Source: Annona cherimola (lineage: Eukaryota; Streptophyta; Magnoliopsida; Magnoliales; Annonaceae). From it: a stretch of DNA of 64,000 nt. The stretch covers positions 3,976,545 through 4,040,544 of the forward strand of contig CM059971.1 of NCBI GenBank assembly GCA_030490835.1, written 5' to 3'. The translations under genes were made by a program, and so were the position numbers. The notes under the pieces were generated by a model, which saw only the letters and a list, made by a program, of their open reading frames with translations, was not told where the DNA came from and did not search any database. Each line of letters begins with the position of its first letter. The first letter of the stretch is position 1. Of the stretch, positions 25,319 through 39,046 are shown piece after piece.

Positions 25319-25609
25319 GGGTGTGTTTGGTTGGAGGTAAAACTTTTGATGAAAAGTTTTTGGAGTAGAAGTTGTCAAATCAATAGAAAGTGATGTGATA
25401 TAATAGGAGTAATGATGAGGAATAAAGAGAATAAAGTTAAAATAGATAGGTTAGTTGTATGGGTAATTGTGTAGAAATGATTGAAAAGTATGGTAGTTTG
25501 TGTAGAAAAATGTGAAAAAATAATTAAAAAATAAAGTAATTATGGAGAGTGAAAAGTTTTAGATTGAAAAGTTTTAGTTGACACTTTTTTATCCTAAACA
25601 AACGCACCC
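25319..25609. mobile_element. Tourist-like MITE with TAA duplication, P450 intron 2
   Basis: The element starts GGGTGTGTTTGG and ends AAACAAACGCACCC. TAA flanks both sides (25316-25318, 25610-25612). The interior is the reverse of 5281-5550 and 6282-6558. Good termini suggest a relatively recent insertion. Confidence 0.8.
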
Positions 25610-27940
25610 TAAATATTATTTTTTGCTGTTCAATTTAAAAGTCCGTCACACTTAACCATATGTTACCATTCAAAAGTGAAAAAATATTTATAACTAAATA
25701 ATAAATTGTCACCAAAATAACCTCACATTTTCAGCCATTTTTAAAAGGTAATGATCAAATACAGTGGTCCTGCAAGAATCTTTTCATGCAAAATTTTTTA
25801 TTCTATGATTTTTCAATTCTAAACCATTTAATAATTAATAAAATGATTTGGGAAAAGCGGATGTGTATATATATGGAGTCTTCATGCTTATTGTAAGTAC
25901 TGAATTATTACTCTTTTACAAATGTGTGGTTATATGAATTAACAAGGGTAAATTTTGTGATCGTATTTGGAATTTAACCCTTTGGAATTGTATATATTTA
26001 TGACAAGCATTAATTAAAATTTTATGTGTCACAATTTACGTTCAGTGTGATAGTGATACAAATTCTTAGTTTGAGCCCAGAAGATGATGAGACAGCTCAA
26101 GTCCTTCGTAGCTTTACTACTTTCATGAAAGGATTAGTTTCATTCCCTATTAATATCCGGAGGACACCTTATGCCAAGGCGATTCATGTAAGTGTCAAAA
26201 AACCTTTTATCATGTCTTTTATTTAATTTTTCATGAATATATAGGTGGACAAATTTCTATATCCGTAGTAGTTAATTAGATGTGATATTTTTCAATTTTC
26301 AACAATTTTAAATGTGTTGCACAAATCCAAAAGCTAGGTTCTAATTAGATGGTTGTCTGACATAAGTCCCTAGTTTAACAGGCAAGACAACAAATAAAAG
26401 CGATTAAAAAGACAATATTACAACAGAGGAGAGAAAAGAAAATATGCAAAGGCGAGAGAAGTATGGATTTCTTAGATATTTTGTTAACCCAAAAGGATCT
26501 GTCGAAAGAAGAAATACTTAGCTTGGTTCTTGATCTACTACTCGGAGGATACGAAACAACAGCTATGCTAATCGCCGTCATGGCCAAATTCCTTTGTAAA
26601 TGCCCCAAGGCATTGAGAGAACTACGGGTAAGATTACCATGCCTAATTTGCTAAGATATATATGATGGTGAGCTTAATAATCTATCATGTTTAGCTACAT
26701 GAGAAAAGGCATATATGTATTCTTTTTATGAAAAGAAAAGAAAAGTCTCATATGTTTTTGAATGTATTAATACTTTATATGATATTTATCCAGATAAAAT
26801 TATTGCTTAGATAAGAACGTAACTAGGATAGAGTAATTGTGGGTCGACCCATTAAGGACCATAAAATCGGTAAGATAGGTTTATATCTTCTTACCTATAG
26901 GATAGCGTACGTTCTAAGTAAAAAACATTTAGTTCAATTATGATAGAGCAAAGGTTCGGAAACCCTGAACCAACCTAAATTGCTAATATATATTTATCAT
27001 GTCTTTTACTAAATATTTGTATATTTAAGCATATAAAAACTGGTTTGATTTATCCATTTTTTAGAATATTCAATACACATATTCTGATATTATACTATTA
27101 CCATATTGATTACATGTTGTTAACTAAGGTTTGTAATAGAATGATATTCTTCAAATACAATATGAAGACCATTTTAAAAAATTAAAATTGGAAGTGATTT
27201 GACCTTAAGAAAATAGAGTAGAGTAATTCTGAATCAACCCCACTTAAAAAAGGTAAGATAAGAGTTTCTGAAAAAAGTAATGATAGAATCGAGCTAGATT
27301 TACCTAACCTAAGTTGCACACCTCGGTATATATATTAAAAAAACAATTGTGAAATCAAAATTTAAATCAAACTATTTTAACAAGTTAATTTTATACTATT
27401 TTCAAATAAGGCCAATACACATTACATATCCTATTCGAATGAAAAGTAGAATGCCCTTAAAGTAAATAATTTCAAATACAATAGTAAGATAGATACTAAT
27501 TTCATGATTGAACGAACCACTTTTGTAGCAGATTGCATAGTGCAATATGACTTTATTGGAACACTTCTTATATATACATAGAGAATCTAGTTTCATGTAA
27601 TTGTATTCATTTTTATCGCCTTATTGATTAATGGAAAATCCGTTTCATTTCTTGTGTTTAGTGTCATTTATTTGTCATTGTATGTATGCATTTGTCATTA
27701 AAAGGAAGAGCATGAGAAGGTGAGAAGGGAGAAAGTGGGGGGGCAATTGGGATGGGACGATTACAAGTGCATGAATTTCACTCGGGATCTCATTCATGAA
27801 GCATTCCACTGTGGAAATATAGTGAAGTTTGTCCACAGAAAAGCTATAAAACACATACAGTACAAAGGTGAGTTCCCCCATATCACAACTACATTTTCGA
27901 CTATTAATATTCTTTCGAAAACAGCCAATAAGATATATGA

Positions 27941-28250
27941 GTTCTGATGTAGTGCACCCGAGTGCAGAACCCATTTTTTAAATTGTTTTGAAAATCTTTA
28001 TATGATTTTTAATCTATGTGTATTTAACATGTGTATCAATTTTTAACATTTTTGAAGACTTTTTAAATATTTTTATTTTTTAAAATATAAATTACAAAAA
28101 TACCACTGATTTTAAAAAATAAAAAATCTAGAAATTTTTAAAAATGGTAAAAATTTATAAACATGATAAATACATGCAAATTAACAATTGTATAAAAAAT
28201 TTCAAAAAAATAAAAAAAAATAAGTGACATGCATTCAGGTGAGTTTAGTC
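27941..28250. mobile_element. Foldback MITE, P450 intron 5
   Basis: A hairpin-like element. The left arm has GATGTAGTGCACCCGAGTGC, the right arm GACATGCATTCAGGTGAG, and AT-rich inner arms pair around a centre near 28100. The interior phrases (AATCTATGTGTATTTAACATG, AAAATGGTAAAAATTTA) are those of the family at 10090 and 30578. Confidence 0.5.
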
Positions 28251-29558
28251 AACAGCGAACATATATTGGTTTTTCACAAACAAATGTGATGTAACATTTT
28301 TTTTATCATGGCAATATAACTGATGCTTTAACCAGTATTCTTAAACCATTTTGAAAACATATTACCATATTAGTCTTAATATCATCAAATTCTAATCAAT
28401 TTTGGCATGAAATAATTCTTTTTATTTTGGTCTCAATTTTGAGTAGTCAGCTCCTAACCGTAGATGGCCTATTGCGTGTATTGGCCATTTCCACCTGCTT
28501 TTACTACGATAAACTTCATTTAATGTTGCCAATTTTTTAGCTGTAGATAATATATATTTGGTTGTATTAGATATATGTTGTCTACAATTGATTATTTACC
28601 TTTAAATAATTGGTTCCTTTATAGTAATATCATTTCGTTAAATGTATCCCCGTGAATGCAATCAAAATTAACATTTAATGTAGCTATTAAAATTTGATTA
28701 CAATAGCAATACACTTTCAATGCAATTAGAGTAGGATTTGGCATCAAATGGAGCTAAATCTTTGGTAGCATTTGATCATAAGCAACGTAAAATTAAAATT
28801 TTGGCTTCACATAAGTGGGCTAATATGTTTCACTTTCTTGTAGTGTTATTACTAAGAATATTATGCATTTGCTGCCTCATTTGATTATCTTAAATTTAGT
28901 TGAGTGCTTAATTTTCCTGGTTTTTGACCTTTTGATTCACTTGCTATAACAAAATGTACTTTTGGCATTTATCAAAATTCTTCACTACAAAAATTTTAGC
29001 TTTTACGAACTAACTTTTTCTTATAAATTGCAACCTTTAGTTGTTAATAGTTAATAGCATATGTCACATAGCAATTACTAAGAAGAAATTTAGTTGCTAG
29101 TACTTCATTATTCTTTTACTAGGCAATCAAATTTTGTGGTGGTTGTAAAATATTATCATAAGCAAAAAAAAATTTCCTTATCATAAGTAAGAAAAATTTT
29201 GTCGTTCTTAAATTAGTAAGAAAAATTTCATTGCTCTTAAACTTTTTAACCATAAGAAAACTTCTCCTTACATTTATGTCTTGTTAACCGAAACTAACTT
29301 TCTTGGAGAGGTTGTTGATGTCTATTAGCAATGGAACATCATATGAAAAGGTGCTTATATACAACATCTTGATGCCTCTTTACCTTTCATATAATCTTAT
29401 AATTATCGGTGATTGGCATTTAGCTGAGCCTACCAAAGCCCCAATGTAGAAACTTTATTGTACAGAAATTGATGGGTTTTTAATTAAATAGCTAATTAAA
29501 TGCCAAATTTTGTCTTTTTTTCTTTAACGTGATTTGGATTTGTCTAAAAGGCATATAG

Positions 29559-29666
<108 letters not shown>

Positions 29667-29780
29667 TAGCTGAACTATATGTTACGTGAGAGTCTCCTGG
29701 CAAAAGAAGCATTAATCTTCTTCTTAATCTAAAATAAAAGCTAATTAATTTGTGCTAGATATTGACTCAAATATATATAT

Positions 29781-30182
29781 GAGAAGTGATTCTATTAGCT
29801 CGGGTAAGCAAAATTTCACTTAGCCCACCTCAAAAAATATATTTACAACACGTTTTTTTTTCTTTTTATTTATATTCATATTTATCGAAATGTATTTAAT
29901 ATATACAACAAGTTTTATGATTTTTGGATATGGTTATATATATATATATTTTTAAAATTTTTAAAGACGGCGGTATTTTAAATACATATATACATATTGA
30001 TGATTAAAAATCTAAAAAAATATGTACACCATATCAAAAATGGTAAAATTTAGTTTATATATTAAATATACTTAGATAAACAAATGTAGGAGGAAAAAAG
30101 CAAAAATAAAAAATTAAAAATAAATTTTGGAGGTAAGTTAAGTGAGATATTTGTTTAACTCGGACTGATAAGATTATTTCTC
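29781..30182. mobile_element. Foldback MITE, P450 intron 6
   Basis: The left end (GAGAAGTGATTCTATTAGCT) and the inverted right end (starting GGAGAAATAATCTTATCAG) align. Inside them, CACTTAGCCCACCTC pairs with the inverse of GGAGGTAAGTTAAGTG. The AT-rich core is palindromic. Confidence 0.6.
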
Positions 30183-30577
30183 CATAATTAGGGTCTATTT
30201 GAAAAGTCGATGATGAATGTAAAACTTGTCATGTCGATGTGCCTTAGTGGTCTTTCAATCTAGCAGAAGTTTGTCGACCGTACCGTTAGCAATTCGACGG
30301 TGAGAAAATGTTAGTACATGAGAAGAAGTCGACCAAACTCCGCTTTCGTCTCTGTCAGTTGCGTGGCTTCTTGAGTTGATAATTCATCGCAATTGAAGTT
30401 ATTAACTGTTGCTACCACCATCTTATTTGTGACATTGGAAGTAGTGGGACGCAGGAAATCAGCGTCCTCAGTGGTGCTAGACATATGAAAATACGGCAGT
30501 CTCGTACCAACTCCACAGCTGCAGTTGCATATGATGGACCACCAAAACATTTAATGCATCAAATATTGGTGGGTTAA

Positions 30578-30933
30578 AATGGACTTCAATCCTATACTCC
30601 TGGGCGCATACACATATTTTTTTTAAAGTTTTTTCATAAACTTGTTAGCTCAAGTGTATTTAACGTATGTATCAATTTTTACCATTTGTGGAGTATTTTA
30701 GATATTTATTTTTTATTTTTGAAAATCAGTGGCATTTTAGATAATATTAATTTTCAAAAATAAAAAATAAATATATAAAATACTCCAAAAATAGTAAAAA
30801 TTTACACACAAATTAAATGCACTTGGGCTAACAATTTTATGAAAAATTTTCAAAAAAATAAAAAATATATGTTTATGCGTCCGGAAGCATACAGCACTGC
30901 ATGCTACCGGGAGCATAGGACTGGAGTCCCGTT
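30578..30933. mobile_element. Foldback MITE, close relative of the 10090 copy, P450 intron 6
   Basis: The left arm, CTATACTCCTGGGCGCATAC, pairs with the right arm, GTCCGGAAGCATAC..CCGGGAGCATAG. The core GGAGTATTTTAGATATTTATT is identical to that in 10090-10411. It is the second foldback in the same intron. Confidence 0.65.
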
Positions 30934-31269
30934 AAAACACATAAAAAAGTTTTAGTCCAAACCAAACAATCCCTTAAATTTATAAAAACTCTCTTTTTCT
31001 AAACTGATTGAATTTGTGTGAAGGATAATGAGAAGAATAAGACTGGCGAAGAAAGGATAGGAGGAAAGAAATTGACACCGTTTCGGGGAGGGCAAAGGCT
31101 TTGTCCTGGCTCAGATCTTGCCAAGCTTGAAAGTGCTCTTTTCCTTCATTATCTTGTGCTTAACTTCTCCTGGACTCCTCTCATTAAAGATGATGGGCCT
31201 ATGTGTTTTCCATTTCTTGACTGCAAGCATGGCTTTCTCATCTCCATACAACCATTCTTACCAATTTGA

Positions 31270-31822
31270 TTAAATTAATGATGTGATTGATGAAATAGCT
31301 TGATATATCATAGCTTTCATACAATGTGATTGGTGAAGTCGTCGACTGAACAAATTTTGCAAAAGGTTTTTTTGGAATTTATTTTTAAAATACGCCGTCT
31401 ACAGCATTCGTTTGTACATAGGAGTGCGACGACGGGCCAGAGGAGACGCGGAAACTCGGGACGACAGGAAGAGAGGTGAGAGGAGGAGAATGCGCAGCTT
31501 GGAAATTGAAATCACCAAAAGCAGGAGACTCTGCGCAGGATATTTTGCAAGGAAGCCCTTGTCCTGGCATTCTGAGAGAGGGCCTGCCCGCAAATCTCTC
31601 CTCCTCGCCTAATCCGACGGTGCTGGGAGGCCGGGAGCAAGGAAGCTCCCGGGAGCAGGAGATTTAATGGCTGCATGCCTAAACATGGATAATGATCCCA
31701 AATTCGAAGTGGCGTGCTCACATGGACAACATACAACGACACAGCCCCTTCCAACAGAGAAAGTACGTCCTCGGCATTTTCTTAACTTCCTCTGAGCACA
31801 ATAATTTTTATATATATACATG
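31270..31822. other. Downstream of the P450; GC-richer patch 31385-31700
   Basis: The patch is GC-rich with overlapping short ORFs on both strands (31399-31667 and others). None shows a conserved domain, and their mutual overlap argues for non-coding sequence. Confidence 0.25.
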
Positions 31823-31970
31823 TATATATATTTTAAAGGCCTTTAAAAATATATATTATTTTCTAATATATATATATATATATGAAAGGCCTTCAAAAAC
31901 ATATATTATTCCCTAAAATATATATATCTTAAAGGGTTTTCAAAAATATATATATTATTTTCTAAAATAT
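31823..31970. repeat. Short degenerate tandem array, ~50-60-bp units
   Basis: Three units contain AAAGGCCTTTAAAAA / AAAGGCCTTCAAAAA / AAAGGGTTTTCAAAAA followed by TATATTATT(T/C)(T/C)CTAA and a TA run. Confidence 0.6.
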
Positions 31971-32009
31971 TTATTATTATTATTATTATAAAAAAATTAC
32001 TTTACCTCG

Positions 32010-32490
32010 TGAGGACACTCCCCGATTGGCGGGTTAAATCGGCAGATGGGATTAAGTATTTTTTCTCCTCTTAAAAAAATATATGCATATATATTATTAT
32101 CATTATTATTTTAAAGAAATACATATATATACTTTTTACTCACGTGGATGCTCCCCGATTGGCGAGTTGAATTGACACACGGGGTTAAGTATTTTTCTCC
32201 TCTTTCAAAAAAAAATATTTTTTATCATTACTATTATTATTTAAAAATATATATATGCATATACACTTCTCCCCAAGTAAATTTTTCTAGGTGGTGGGTT
32301 GAATAGATACACGGAGTTCGTTATTTTTATCCACTTCCAAAAATTTTTATCATTATTATTATTATTATTATCATAAAAATATATATATACACACACATAT
32401 ATCCATATATATTTCTCCCTAAGTAGAAATTCCCCAAGTGGTGGGTTGAATAGATACATGGGATTGCGTATTTTTCCCCTCTTAAGATGG
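32010..32490. repeat. Degenerate tandem array, four ~130-150-bp units
   Basis: Each unit carries a CCCCGATTGGCGGGTT or CCAAGTGGTGGGTTGAA-type segment, then a GATACACGG-type segment, then TATTTTT..CCTCTT and a (ATT)n/TA-rich spacer. Units begin near 32015, 32150, 32280 and 32430. ORFs on the minus strand (32241-32575) are products of the repeat. Confidence 0.6.
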
Positions 32491-35111
32491 AGGAGTTGTT
32501 TTGCATTAAAATACTATGAAAATTCTCTTCTTTACTCAAGAGTGGGAGTTTATGAAGCCATTGTGATTTAAACACGTGTAAATTCTATACGGCTCACATA
32601 TGAAAATCAAGGAGGATAATTTTTACCCGCTCCTCTTCATTTTGGCCCGAAACTCTTTAGCATTATTTGGGCCCAAATCCCTTCAAAAAGGCCCAAAACC
32701 TTCAAAAACTTCCCAACAAGCCCACTTGGGGCCAAAACTCTCAACCAACCCATTTGGGCCCAAAACCCTTCCAAAAGGATTTTCTCATAGAGATGTAAAA
32801 TCAGAGTGTGGAACACAGTGTAAAATATTTCTGTGATATACTTTTCGGACTCGGTTAAAAGATTAAATGCTTTAAATTTTTGTTGGGGGAATTAATTAAG
32901 CATTTATTTCCAAACGAGCTTGATTTTTCCTGGCTAAAACACCATCCTTTGCCTAAAAATTCGTGTCAGATAGTAGCCTTAGAATACATGAATCACAAAC
33001 TGTTGCATTGTAACATGTACTGTTTTGCCTAAATTTTGATTTATATGTCATTAGATATTCATTTAAGTGACTGTTAGCCCTCAAGTGAAATGAAGAATAT
33101 GTCCAGATCCTAAATATAATTTAATACTTAAAAATCATATTTGACTGAATTTTTATTATTTTTACAATTATAGAATCATTTGTTATTTGAATGTGAATTT
33201 TTAATTTTGAGCAAATCAACTCTTAGTTTTATTAAGGCTTAAGCATATTCATTATTTCATATGAGTCTAACGGTCTTTTTAATGGATCACTAACAGTATT
33301 GTTAGAAATGAAATATTAAGCAAAAGGCATGAGTATATTTCTAATGTTTAGAAGTGCTTATGTGTGAGTGCCATTGGGTGTAAAATCAGTAGCTACACGT
33401 GCAATTTGCTCCATATTAAAATTGTGCCAAAGATAGCATATGACAGCCCATATGGGCGGCTCAAAATTTTTCTATTTTTAATAAATGTGTGCCTCTATTC
33501 AAACCTTACACCCTGTAAATTTCGGCCACTTTTTGATTTTGTTTAACATTTATTTTAGTTTTTTAAAAATAAAAATACGAAGTAAATTAAAATTTTAACA
33601 AATTTTATTTGATGGAAGATCTAGTTAGAGCACACAAATTCAGAAAAAAGTCGCCCGCAATACAAGTGGTGTTATGGGATTATCCCATTAAAAATTATCT
33701 AAATATTAGGTTACGGGAAACAAAAATATTGTGGATGAGGAGGTTGCTGTCATGGGTTTCATGTCATATCCATCTTTTAAGTTGTTGAATACATAGTTTT
33801 GATAATATGAAATGAGTTTTATTGTACTTTATAAATTTCCGATTTTTCCTATTAAAAAACCTTTTGGAATGAGGGATGAAGTTGGCATATTATATTGTCT
33901 GGTCTCCATTTTTCACCTGGGTTACCAAGTCAATTTTGCATACAAATTTTTAAAAAATAAAATAGATACATGTAACTATGCATAGAAGCTGTTTCATCAT
34001 GTAATGCCTCAGTTTTTTACAAATTCATGATTGATGGGATATCTACTCCCCTCCATTATATTCCCATTATTTATTTTGCTATAAGACCTAATTTTATCCA
34101 AATTAAATTTGTAAATGAGCCTCATTTATTATTATTAAGCCGATTTCACATCTTCGTATATAAAGTCTATATATAATGATATTCAACAAATGATAGGATT
34201 TCAATCACAATATAAATAATATTAAATACGAATATATATATATTATCGATCATCAAGGGAGATTCATTTAAACCTTATAAAGAACAAGAAATGACATCCG
34301 CGACTTCGGAAATAAAAGACTTCTTGAAAATAAAAGATGTATAATAATGTACAAAATGGCATAATTGTAGATAATTAAATATTAAATGGTAAAAGGCCCA
34401 AATACATTGAGACGTTTGTTATGATGCAAATTTTGGAAAAAGTTATAAAATAAAAAAAAGCTTCCCCGCTCCTTACATCCCCTTTTGTATGACTAGCCAA
34501 TCATCAACTTTTCGATCATTGCATCTGCATCCTAATTATTTTTCACATTTTTCCCTACCTAACTACCACGCATAAAAGGAAATGTAATTAAAAATATGAA
34601 TAATATCCTTATTACATGTTGGGATTCCCACTTAAAATGAAAATACTCGATTGATTTTCCTTAACATCCATCAAACATGTTCTCTATTTCCGAGATCAGA
34701 TCAAAAGCATAAAACAAAAAAAACAAAAAAAAAAAAATGTATTAACAAGGCCGCATGAAAAGTATAAAAATTCTGTTTCAATAATGGGCCATCCGAGAAT
34801 GAATGAAGATATATTAAGAGCAGACTCATCAATAGCAATGTCCAATAACCGAAATTTCATTAGCGATAACAGAACAACAGAAAAAACAATAGTGCCATTT
34901 TTACCTGGACACCCAGAAAAAATATACTCAAAAATGATTGAAAAAACAAACCTTGAAATCGCCAAGTCCCAAAGTCCGGTTGGCGTGGGACTTCAATGCT
35001 TTACACAAAAGCCTCCAGAGCCTTATTCCAAATGCTTCTTAATCTCAACGAGGGGGACAACAATTCTCATCCCTTTACCTAAGGTTCCTATGAGGAAAAA
35101 GGAGGGGGAAA
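32491..35111. other. Intergenic region downstream of the aldolase locus
   Basis: At 32640-32780 the motif GGGCCCAAA.CCCTT recurs irregularly, giving the low-complexity ORF 32600-32836. The rest is AT-rich. The 34.7-35.1 kb end should hold the aldolase 3' UTR (minus strand); ORFs 34696-34965 and 34784-35131 lie there and are not genes. Confidence 0.3.
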
Positions 35112-38100
35112 TCAGTATTTGTAATCCTTGACATGGAGGCTTTCAGAGACACCTTCGCCCTTGGCAGCATCGCCTCCGAATTTGCCTTGCACCTTGCCAG
35201 GAATGCTGCCTGTGGCTTCTGCAAATTCTCTTGCTTCCCAGCCCATGTCTTCAGTGTGCTCTGCTGCAATGCTCGGCCAAACGAGAAGGAGAGAGACCAT
35301 GGCTTCTTTCCCTTAAATTGGTTCATGGCGTTCAGATTCAGTGTTCCCTCCTCACTCTGCCCTCCAAAGAGGAAGACCACGGCAGGGACAGCAGCCGGCA
35401 TCGTCCTTTGCAATGCACGGACAGTGTACTTGGCAACAACCTCAGGGGACACCTTCGCATCAGAACCAGGAGTCAACATGTTAGGCTTTAGCAGAGTTCC
35501 CTCAAGCAGCACATGATGATCGTTCAGGGCCTCGTAGCATGCAGCCAGCACCCTCTCAGTCACATCACCACAGCGGTCAATGTCATGGGGACCATCAACC
35601 AGGATCTCTGGCTCAACAATGGGAACAAGGCCATTCTCCTGGCAGATGATCACATAGCGAGCCAGCCCATTGGCATTCTCATTAATGGACAATTGGGATG
35701 GCTCGTTGGGACCAACCTTGAGGACAGCCCTCCACTTGGCAAACCTAGCACCAGCCTCGTAATACTTCTGGCAGCTCTGAGCAAGGCCATCAAGACCCTG
35801 GGTGTGGTCTCGCCATTGGTGCCAGAAAGCTCAACGGTACCCTTGTCCACCTTAATACCAGGCAGGATACCTCCTTCCTTGAGGACATCAACTAAGAGCT
35901 TGCCAGCAGCAGTCTTCTGGTAGAGGGTCTCCTCAAAGAGGATCACACCGCTAAGGTACTGGAGTGCACCTGCGGTGGTAAACAGAAGCTTACGGGGGGC
36001 CTGGCGGTTGGATTCAACGTTTTCAACATTGATGCTAGCAAGGCGCTTGCCGATTGTGCCAGTGGACTCGTCAGCAGCAAGAATTCCCTTTCCAGGGGTG
36101 CCAATGTAGGTAGCATTGGCAATCAGCTCATCTGCATGCAAAAGGACGATTAGCTTAGCATAAGTAGTAACATATAGGAGATCTCAAAATCAAGATACCA
36201 AGGAACAGAACCCATCTTCTCAAGGTCACCAGACATTTTGAAACTTAATTCATACATAGGAGATTAAGCATGATAACACAGACCGCAAAAGCCTTTTCAC
36301 ATGATACAGTTTCCAGTATTTTAAAAACTGAATCTAGTAATACAAAGCTAGAAGAACCAAAAGTTGCACATTTTCAATCTGGATTCCAAGTGACGCAAAT
36401 GAAAACATATACTTCAGTAAATAAAATCCATGAGTCGGGTAGATTCAGCATTAATGTAATGCGTTTTAATATGAAAGAGTAACTCATACAATGTCAACCA
36501 ATTTTGATGGTCAACATATTCCTCTACCTGAACTGCAGTAACAGACTAAATCACAGCTCCAAATTCTCATTAACAGAAATTTCAATCGACGCAACTACCA
36601 GATTTAAAACAACTGTGTAATGCTGCTGTTAACCCTTCAGCTACAGATCTGTTCAACGTCACAAATAGACTTTGTGGAAGCTGAAAAACATTTGATCTCT
36701 ACTCTGTAATGCACATATCCAGATATATTCCAATTATTTGGCAGCTTAGATAACCAACCACTAGGCATCATGTGTACTACTTTAAATAATGTTTCAAGCA
36801 AAAGTCCCCAATGAGAAAGTTACTAGGAAACAGAGGTGTGATTGCAGAAACCGGCTCTGTGGATATTACTAGAAACCCACAGGTTCCTATCAACATGCAA
36901 AACTAGAGTTTGCTATTTGCCCAATCATAGCATTGCTGGTCAATGCAATTGCTGCTACCAGCAACGTGGCATCGGGCAGTAAAGGAAGCTAGAAAATAAA
37001 ATTATCAAAGCATTATCAAAGCCAGTAAAACTTGAGCCTCCGGGCATACAGACAAAATTTTGCCTCTAAATAAATAAATACAGCTGTTGCTACATACCAA
37101 TCCCAGGATGCAGGGTGATTCAAGAAACTTCCAAAGTCAAAAACCAAGGATGACTTTTTAGAATGAGCAGTGAATGATTGCATGGTTGCAAAACTTTGGA
37201 AATCCATCAAAAATTTTGAAAAATTACACTAAGGCCATGCGGGTCACACTACATCATTACCCAGTGGTTGGCACAAAGGGCATCTTTGCTATACCCAAAA
37301 ATTAAGAAAAAATTGAACCCACAGAAGCAAATTTTGCTGCAAGTGTATCTACAAAGCAAAAGCAGAGGCGGCCCTCCAGTGCCCAACAGGCATGATGAAA
37401 AATGGAAAAAAGCCACTCTAACAATCTATCCACACAGCTGCTGACCCACAGAGATGCCCATCAAACTATTGTGAAGAAGAAAAAAGAATCCCCAGGTCTA
37501 AGAATCCAACCAACAAAATTTTATTCACTTCACAATATCCTCAACATACTAAATTGAGATTTTAACATTATAGATGTGATATCACTCTGGAGACTCCTAC
37601 ATGGTTACTGAAACATTTACCTTGACCACAAAGTTTTCAGAAAATTGAAGGCCTGAAATCCCATCAGACCCCCATTTTGAGTCTTATGCTTTCAAGATTC
37701 AGGATTACTTGCAAACTTACTATAAATTTTTTTCTAGATACAGACTAGTTTTAGGCTATGACTGCAAAGTTCCAAAGGGTATAAACTTGGATGATCACAA
37801 CACAATACCATAAAGAGGTAATTTCTGCCCAGACGAAAATATGTATAGTAATAATTAGGTGAAATAATGAAAATATTTGAAAAAAACTATACAATTAAAA
37901 ACTAGGGTGAGCTTCGAACTATTTACATGCATTCAGCTTTTCCACCCACTCCCATATAATATATGCCAATGCAATCGCAGAAACCAGCTCCGTGGGTATA
38001 CTAGAAACAGAAGGTTCCTATCAACATGCGAAACTAAGGTTTGCTATTTGCCCAATCATAGCATTGCTGGTCAATGCAATTACCGCTACCAGCAACGTGG

Positions 38101-38786
38101 CATCAGGCAGCGACAGGGATCTATAAAACAAAAACATTAAAGAACCATCAAAGCCAGAAACATGAGTCAAAAACCGGGGAAGAAACCTATAGGTTGGTAC
38201 AACTACGAAGATATACGCTAGCAGAGTTCAGAACTTCAGATCAAGAAATAAGACATATTGGTATTTCAAGAAAAAACTACAGGAATTTTAGGTAAGAGAA
38301 ATCGAGATCCTGCAAAAGAAGCAAAAAACTAAGCCCCCGATTACCTGCTTCAGCAGAATGATTATTTTACAATAAAAACAGCACGCAGCGGCAGAAACAA
38401 CTACATGGTGTTGCTTAAAAACTACTAATACCACACAAATCCAAACATTGAACCAGGATATAAAAGAAAATAACTAATAACAAGCTTGAACAAACAGATC
38501 AAATTTTTATCTTTTTCAGGCAACGATTTCTTTAAAAAAATAAGTTATAATAACAAGAAATGAAAAAGAAAATGTTACAAGGAGATCTACAAGACCCAGG
38601 TATCAAAAACCATATTTCATTGTATTTTCTGCATACCCAAATAGATGAAACATCAATACAGGAGATAAAAAATCTAAGAACCCAAGGAGAAAAACTAATC
38701 AGTATAAAACAAAACCTGGAAAAGGAAATGAAAGATGAAGAAGAAAACAAAACAGTACCGTGGTATTTTCCACAGTAGGCAGACAT
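35112..38786 (-). pseudogene. FBA-like: Cytosolic class I fructose-bisphosphate aldolase, frameshifted
   Basis: Aldolase cleaves fructose-1,6-bisphosphate in the cytosol. Exon 1 (38759-38786) encodes MSAYCGKYH. The GT donor is at 38758-38757, the AG acceptor at 36133-36132, and exon 2 (36131-35112) opens [16 protein letters not shown], ending at LHVKDYKY. Catalytic blocks survive: AADEST, GIKVDKG, AKWRAV, VEPE and the Schiff-base Lys in LLKPNM (AAG, 35488-35486). Two lesions break it. A one-base loss near 35800-35806 follows NGETT, and a larger deletion near 35172 removes about six codons of the C-terminal region and shifts frame again. Two single-codon losses occur ([15 protein letters not shown]), and the invariant Ser of FLSGGQ is Phe (TTT at 35368-35366). 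The two frameshifts plus altered invariant residues make assembly error an unlikely full explanation. Confidence 0.9.
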
Positions 38787-38843
38787 GGTGATGCTAGGAA
38801 AGAAGAAAGATTAGGTTTCTTTGGGAGGAGTAAGCGAAGGCAG

Positions 38844-39043
38844 GTGTGAGGGTAGCGGCGAAGGAAGCGAGGGTTAAAAAGGAAGGGTTGCGTCGTAAGT
38901 GTTGCTGAAGGGAAGATCGGGTCTCCCAAAGGGCCGTTTTCTTGTGTGAGGGTAGCGGCGAAGGAAGCGAGGGTTAAAAAGGAAGGGTTGCGTCGTAAGT
39001 GTTGCTGACGAGAAGATCGGGTCTCCCAAAGGGCCGTTTTCTT
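38844..39043. repeat. Perfect-register 100-bp tandem duplication in the aldolase upstream region
   Basis: Units 38844-38943 and 38944-39043 are nearly identical (main difference GAAGGGAAG versus GACGAGAAG). They lie 60-260 bp upstream of the aldolase start codon and within the intergenic gap to LTO1, so they may duplicate promoter or 5' UTR sequence. Confidence 0.9.
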
Positions 39044-39046
39044 GTT

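Noticed and set aside
35133..35923. Plus-strand ORFs across the aldolase exon (up to 136 codons)
   Set aside because: They are antisense shadows of the aldolase coding sequence.
37016..37210. 64-codon ORF starting MMDFQSF, repeated at 41766-41960
   Set aside because: Conservation between the copies comes from recent duplication of an intron; the sequence has no known domain and lies within aldolase intron 1.
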